Below are positions 48,886 through 52,282 of a stretch of 52,282 nucleotides of DNA, piece by piece. How positions within the stretch are numbered: the stretch's first letter is position 1; each line of letters starts with the position of its first letter. The notes under the pieces are model-generated. The model ran no database searches. It was not told the origin of the DNA and saw nothing but the letters and a program-made list of their open reading frames with translations. The stretch is taken from NCBI RefSeq assembly GCF_014698835.1, contig NZ_JACJTU010000045.1, positions 1-52,282 of the forward strand, written 5' to 3'. Source of the DNA: Nostoc paludosum FACHB-159. Its GTDB lineage: Bacteria; Cyanobacteriota; Cyanobacteriia; Cyanobacteriales; Nostocaceae. A program made the position numbers and the translations under genes.

Positions 48886-50121
48886 TTAAAATTGAGTAAA
48901 TAATAAAAACCCTGTTTGAAATAGTCCAACAACGAAACCCAAAATACCACCTAAACTGACAATCGCCTGTAATTCATTTTTCACAATTCCTTCGATCGCA
49001 GCTTCTAAATCAGCAGGCGAAGTTGATTTTACACGGTCAACTATCACTTGATCTATAGACAAAATTGGAATTACTTGGGCCACAATTGCCTCTAAATCTT
49101 TTTCCAAATACTTCTCTAAAATGAAAGCCAATTCTTGACTCATCACTTCTAAAGAAGTATTGACAACAGGTGAAGTACTCAAGCGGTTCAACAATACTAC
49201 AGCAATATTTTCCCAATTAACAGAATCAGTTAATCCTTGTAGTAAATCACTGCCACTACTTTGCAAGTAATGACGCACACTTTCGCGTGTGGTCTTTCGT
49301 AGCTGGCGCACTGTTCCAATCGGCAAGTTTTGTAATGATAAATTTTGCAATAATTTGCGAATGCGATCGCGCATTTGCAAATCTTGAGTTAATTCCTGCA
49401 ACCGACTATTGGTAGCTTCTTTTTCATCTAAGCAAAAAGTCCTTAGTCGCGTCAGAGTATTACGTAAACCAAACAAATTTGCTACTACCCAGTAAGTACC
49501 ACTGGTTTTTTCCCGAAAGCCTTCATCAATAATTTGAATTGTGCGATCGGTCAAAAAATCAACTATTGCTTGGCGCAATACATCTGGCGGTAAAACCACT
49601 TGCAATAACCAATCTGCAAGCCTCGTGGCTTGTTCTTCTGTCAATTGAAATTCCAGCAGAATCTGGTCAAAAACTTGATTGATCTGCGCTTCTAAAAAGT
49701 CTTCTCGCCGTGACAAAACCTTCAGCAATCTTGGCAAGGATTCTCCTAACAAATCCCGCAAAATTCCCGCTACAATTTTAGCGGTTTTCTGGTTTTTATC
49801 TGTTTTGACTTGTTCGATCGCCAGCCGTAACAACCAGAGAATTGCTCCTTGTACGCGTTCTGTTTGTAACAGACGCCGCGCCAGATTTTGTAATTCCTCT
49901 GGCGTTAATAGCGACCCCATGATTGTATTAGAAATGTTCAGAGCCAGACGTTCCTGGTTGCGGGGAATTAATCCAGGAGTGAAGGGTACTCTTCGTCCAG
50001 CAATATAAATTGCTCGGTAGGGACGGAACAACATTTTGATGGCTATATCATTTGTAAAATAGCCGATAATTCCACCCAGTATAGGGGGAGACACATAAAG
50101 CCAAAGATGAGACCAGTCCAC
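48886..50121 (-). CDS. DUF445 family membrane protein
   Basis: 411 residues. The N-terminus has the DUF445 hallmark: a membrane helix (LWLYVSPPILGGIIGYFTN) followed by IAIKMLFRPY, then RVPFTPGLIPRNQERLA. A long helical middle follows (about 60-375). The C-terminus has a second hydrophobic segment (IVSLGGILGFVVGLFQTGFLLF). So both ends sit in or near the membrane with a large soluble middle. The function of the family is unknown, and related proteins in bacteria are linked to envelope or sporulation roles. The start is GTG at 50121. It is followed by a good terminator at 48757-48807 and preceded by AGTTAGGAGTTAAGAATT-type repeats (50148-50245). Confidence 0.88.
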   Translation of the reverse strand: MDWSHLWLYVSPPILGGIIGYFTNDIAIKMLFRPYRAIYIAGRRVPFTPGLIPRNQERLALNISNTIMGSLLTPEELQNLARRLLQTERVQGAILWLLRLAIEQVKTDKNQKTAKIVAGILRDLLGESLPRLLKVLSRREDFLEAQINQVFDQILLEFQLTEEQATRLADWLLQVVLPPDVLRQAIVDFLTDRTIQIIDEGFREKTSGTYWVVANLFGLRNTLTRLRTFCLDEKEATNSRLQELTQDLQMRDRIRKLLQNLSLQNLPIGTVRQLRKTTRESVRHYLQSSGSDLLQGLTDSVNWENIAVVLLNRLSTSPVVNTSLEVMSQELAFILEKYLEKDLEAIVAQVIPILSIDQVIVDRVKSTSPADLEAAIEGIVKNELQAIVSLGGILGFVVGLFQTGFLLFTQF

Positions 50122-50147
50122 AGGATTTTGGATTTTCGATTTGAGAG

Positions 50148-50245
50148 TGACGAGTTAGGAGTTAAGAATTAAGAGTTAGGAATGATAAGTTCTCAATGAG
50201 AATTTATCACTACTCATAATTCATAACTTTATAATTCCTAACTCT
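50148..50245. repeat. AGTTAGGAGTTAAG-type heptamer repeats, inverted arrangement
   Basis: GAGTTAGGAGTTAAGAATTA units (50150-50182) and TCATAACTTTATAATTCCTA units (50218-50245) are inverted relative to each other across about 35 bp, between the menG stop and the DUF445 start. Same type as 33526-33600. Confidence 0.7.
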
Positions 50246-50941
50246 TCACTCATTTTTCTTGACTACTAGCACTCCCATCATACCGTTCGCAATGGGGTAG
50301 TGTGTGGCAGTACCAAAACCAACTTGATGAGCTAACTCTACTTGCTTTTTGCCAACGGGAAAGCGGTCTAAGCTGGGGCTGATGTAAGCATATTCTTCCT
50401 TTAAGCCCAAATAATCAGCAATCGGCACAACAAAATTGTCCAGATACCACTGCTGAAAACCGCGTAGCTGGGGATTACTCGGTCGATGAAAGTCTAAAAT
50501 CGCAGCTTTAGCACCCGGCTTTAGGACACGGTATAACTCTTGCAGACTCCGGGAAATATCTTTAACATTTCTTAAACCATAGCCCATTGTTGCGGCGTCA
50601 AATTGGTTATCGTCGAAAGGCAAATTTAGCACGTCAGCTTCCACCCAGGCGATAACAGGTTGGGGGTACTGCTTTTGCGAGCGTTCTTTAGCAGTTTCTA
50701 GCAAGTTTGGAGAGAAGTCTACTCCGTACACTTTTCCTGTTGCTCCCACACGCCGTGCCAAACGTAAAGCTAAATCACCGCTACCGCAACACAAATCAAG
50801 TGCAGTGTCACCAGATTTAGCCGCACTCCATTTAACTGCCATTTCTTTCCAGATTCGGTGTTGTCCCAGACTCAACCAATCGTTCAACTGGTCATAAACT
50901 GGAGCAATGCGGTTAAAAATGGACTGAATTTCGTTAGTCAT
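50246..50941 (-). CDS. menG: Quinone C-methyltransferase MenG/UbiE
   Basis: 231 residues, a class I SAM methyltransferase. Motif I is LDLCCGSGDLA (about 48-58), then VYGVDFSPNLLE (motif II) and MGYGLRNV, which is typical of UbiE/MenG. The N-terminal IFNRIAPVYDQLNDWLSLGQH is the family signature. In cyanobacteria the enzyme methylates 2-phytyl-1,4-naphthoquinone, the last step of phylloquinone synthesis for photosystem I. Methylation of plastoquinone precursors uses a different enzyme. The gene is flanked by heptamer repeats and is monocistronic. The ATG at 50941 is the only sensible start. Confidence 0.93.
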   Translation of the reverse strand: MTNEIQSIFNRIAPVYDQLNDWLSLGQHRIWKEMAVKWSAAKSGDTALDLCCGSGDLALRLARRVGATGKVYGVDFSPNLLETAKERSQKQYPQPVIAWVEADVLNLPFDDNQFDAATMGYGLRNVKDISRSLQELYRVLKPGAKAAILDFHRPSNPQLRGFQQWYLDNFVVPIADYLGLKEEYAYISPSLDRFPVGKKQVELAHQVGFGTATHYPIANGMMGVLVVKKNE

Positions 50942-50943
50942 TG

Positions 50944-51045
50944 GCTATGGGGCATAGGGCATGGGGCATTGGGCATTGGGCATTGGGCATTGGAGATTAG
51001 TTTTCACAAATGACTAATGACTAATGACTAATGACTAATGACAAT
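50944..51045. repeat. GGGGCATTGGGCAT and TGACTAA heptamer arrays
   Basis: GGCTATGGGGCATAGGGCAT and TTGGGCAT units (50944-50992) are followed by TGACTAATGACTAATGACTAA units (51008-51043). They fill the gap between the REC-GAF gene stop and the menG start. Confidence 0.88.
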
Positions 51046-52001
51046 TACACAATGGTTTGATGGCAGCGACTACTAGTCAGAGCGATCGCCATCAGTTGCG
51101 TTGATAAATCAATCAGCTTTAATTCATCTTCTCGCAAAATGCACGGTTGTTTCCACTGTAGTGATAATACGCCCAAAAGTTCATTCCGGTAGCTAATTGG
51201 CATCACTAAATGTGCTTGTACGCCTGAGTTTTGGTAGTGAACAGCATCATTTAATTTGTTGTCTTTGGGTATATTCAAGGAAAGTTGAATTTTTCCTGTG
51301 GCGATCGCTTCTTGGGTGAGGAGGTCTTGGGAAAGCCAATTTTCTAGTGTACCTGTATCGCTGTAATTTCCTTGAGTTGCAGCCAGATTATGTCCATGTA
51401 TAAGTTGTATAATACACCCCTGGGTGCCAAAAGTTTCAGCAAAAGCCCTAGCAATTGGGGCAAGAGTTTCTTCTAAGCTAGAAGCTGCTTGAGTCACCTG
51501 CACCAAAACACTCAGCAGTGCCATTTGAGCGTGGGCGCGGCGTAACTCTTCTGTACGCTGCTTGAGCAAGTCGTAGGTTTCTGCTGCTCTTTGGACTACT
51601 GCTTTGAGTTCCCCTGGGTCCCAAGGCTTGGTAATGTATTTGTAAACTTGTCCAGCATTAATCGCTTCTACCAAGTCTTCAATATCAGTAAATCCCGTGA
51701 GAATTATCCTGACTGTATCGGGAAACTGAGGTACCGTCTTGCTGAGAAACTCAGTTCCTTTCATTTCTGGCATCCGTTGATCGGAGATAATCACAGCTAC
51801 CTCGCCTTCGGCTGCCAAAACTTGTAGGGCGTTCACCCCACTATCAGCTTTCAAAACATTAAAATCGCGTCGAAAAGTGCGATAAAGCAGATCGAGATTA
51901 TCTGGCTCATCGTCAACCACCAGAATTTTCAGTTTTTTTGGTCGTTCAAGAGTCATCACTTGATACTGGATTTTCTCAATTTCGAGGCTAGGATTATCCA
52001 T
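51045..52001 (-). CDS. Response regulator with REC and GAF domains
   Basis: 318 residues. The receiver domain occupies about 24-140: acidic pocket D30/D31 in VVDDEPDN, phospho-acceptor D74 in IISDQRMPEM, T102 in LTGFTDIEDL, and K125 in ITKPWDP. A short helical linker (142-170) leads to a GAF domain (about 172-310), a small-molecule or chromophore pocket; no conserved bilin-binding cysteine context is obvious. No histidine kinase, GGDEF, EAL or HD-GYP domain is attached, so the output is through protein contact or the GAF domain. No kinase gene is adjacent. The ATG at 52001 is clear. Confidence 0.9.
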   Translation of the reverse strand: MDNPSLEIEKIQYQVMTLERPKKLKILVVDDEPDNLDLLYRTFRRDFNVLKADSGVNALQVLAAEGEVAVIISDQRMPEMKGTEFLSKTVPQFPDTVRIILTGFTDIEDLVEAINAGQVYKYITKPWDPGELKAVVQRAAETYDLLKQRTEELRRAHAQMALLSVLVQVTQAASSLEETLAPIARAFAETFGTQGCIIQLIHGHNLAATQGNYSDTGTLENWLSQDLLTQEAIATGKIQLSLNIPKDNKLNDAVHYQNSGVQAHLVMPISYRNELLGVLSLQWKQPCILREDELKLIDLSTQLMAIALTSSRCHQTIV

Positions 52002-52175
52002 AAGATATTTCCCTTAAATATTTGATTATCTTGTTATATTCCATACCAAGCTTAATCGAGAAGAGCAGTATTTTGTCATGGGTTATTACGGAGTAAAATC
52101 ATGTTTTTAGGCACATTTAATTGTTCAGCACGGGAAAAATTGTTTAGGGGCTAGGCATTGGGTATGGGGCAAACA

Positions 52176-52282
52176 GGAGGTGTGGGAGGTGTGGGAGGTG
52201 TGGGAGGTGTGGGAGGTGTGGGAGGTGTGGGAGGTGTGGGAGGTGTGGGAGGTGTGGGAGGTGTGGGAGGTGTGGGAGGTGT
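52176..52282. repeat. 9-bp minisatellite GTGGGAGGT, about 11.9 copies, at window end
   Basis: Perfect GTGGGAGGT units run to the last base, so the array is cut by the window edge. It is the same unit and orientation as 1-98. Here it is intergenic, upstream of the REC-GAF gene, preceded by a GGCATTGGGTATGGGGC heptamer stretch (52153-52170). Confidence 0.97.

Overview
The window reads as chromosomal DNA of a filamentous, probably heterocyst-forming (Nostocales-type) cyanobacterium. The evidence is a photosystem I subunit (psaK), a heme oxygenase/hemN pair, a MenG-type quinone methyltransferase, frequent GCGATCGC (HIP1) octamers, and many short heptameric repeats of the kind described from heterocystous cyanobacteria (CCCCAGT/CCCCAAT, ATGCCCA, TGACCAA types). 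Both window edges lie inside the same 9-bp minisatellite (GTGGGAGGT), so the contig was probably cut at unresolvable repeats.

Layout. 1-3865 (+): the export part of an NHLM/NHLP-type peptide secretion locus, two ABC transporter subunits of which the first is cut by the window edge and carries a repeat-derived linker. 4330-8990 (-): a tight, overlapping four-gene operon encoding a coiled-coil protein with a degraded STAND-like NTPase domain, a MoxR AAA+ ATPase, a membrane-anchored vWA-like protein, and a membrane-anchored protein with a helical N-terminal domain and a lectin-like C-terminal beta-sandwich. It resembles the MoxR-vWA multi-component conflict (putative immunity/cell-death) systems and is the most interesting object here. 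9390-12876 (-): a secreted protein of unknown function and a Zn/Cd-type P1B ATPase. 13489-22200: an accessory zone with a PD-(D/E)XK nuclease-TPR fusion, an Rpn-like gene broken by a single amber codon, small hypothetical genes, an IS1595-like zinc-ribbon/HTH fragment, a tandem DUF4058 pair, an SH3b protein, an orphan TauD-like dioxygenase, and a 21-bp palindromic minisatellite. 22256-52001: mostly core metabolism, nearly all on the minus strand: UbiD decarboxylase, Tat-exported beta carbonic anhydrase, LivF-type ATPase, ferredoxins, HisZ, J-domain protein, inositol-phosphatase family, SNase lipoprotein, tRNA-Ser(GGA), WD40 protein, Zur-box-preceded COG0523 GTPase, SufE, PsaK, DUF3891, Mn catalase, GlsB-type protein, HemN and heme oxygenase, a kinase-TPR protein, aspartate kinase with an in-frame repeat insertion, DUF445, MenG, and a REC-GAF response regulator.

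How it works together. The core genes serve tetrapyrrole, quinone, Fe-S, histidine and lysine/threonine metabolism and redox or metal stress. The intergenic DNA is unusually rich in repeats: nested MITE-like elements (one with clear target duplications), heptamer arrays, REP-like palindromes and purine-rich minisatellites. In two places (the NHLM transporter and aspartate kinase) such repeats have entered coding sequence without breaking the frame. All calls come from reading the sequence; no database search was run.
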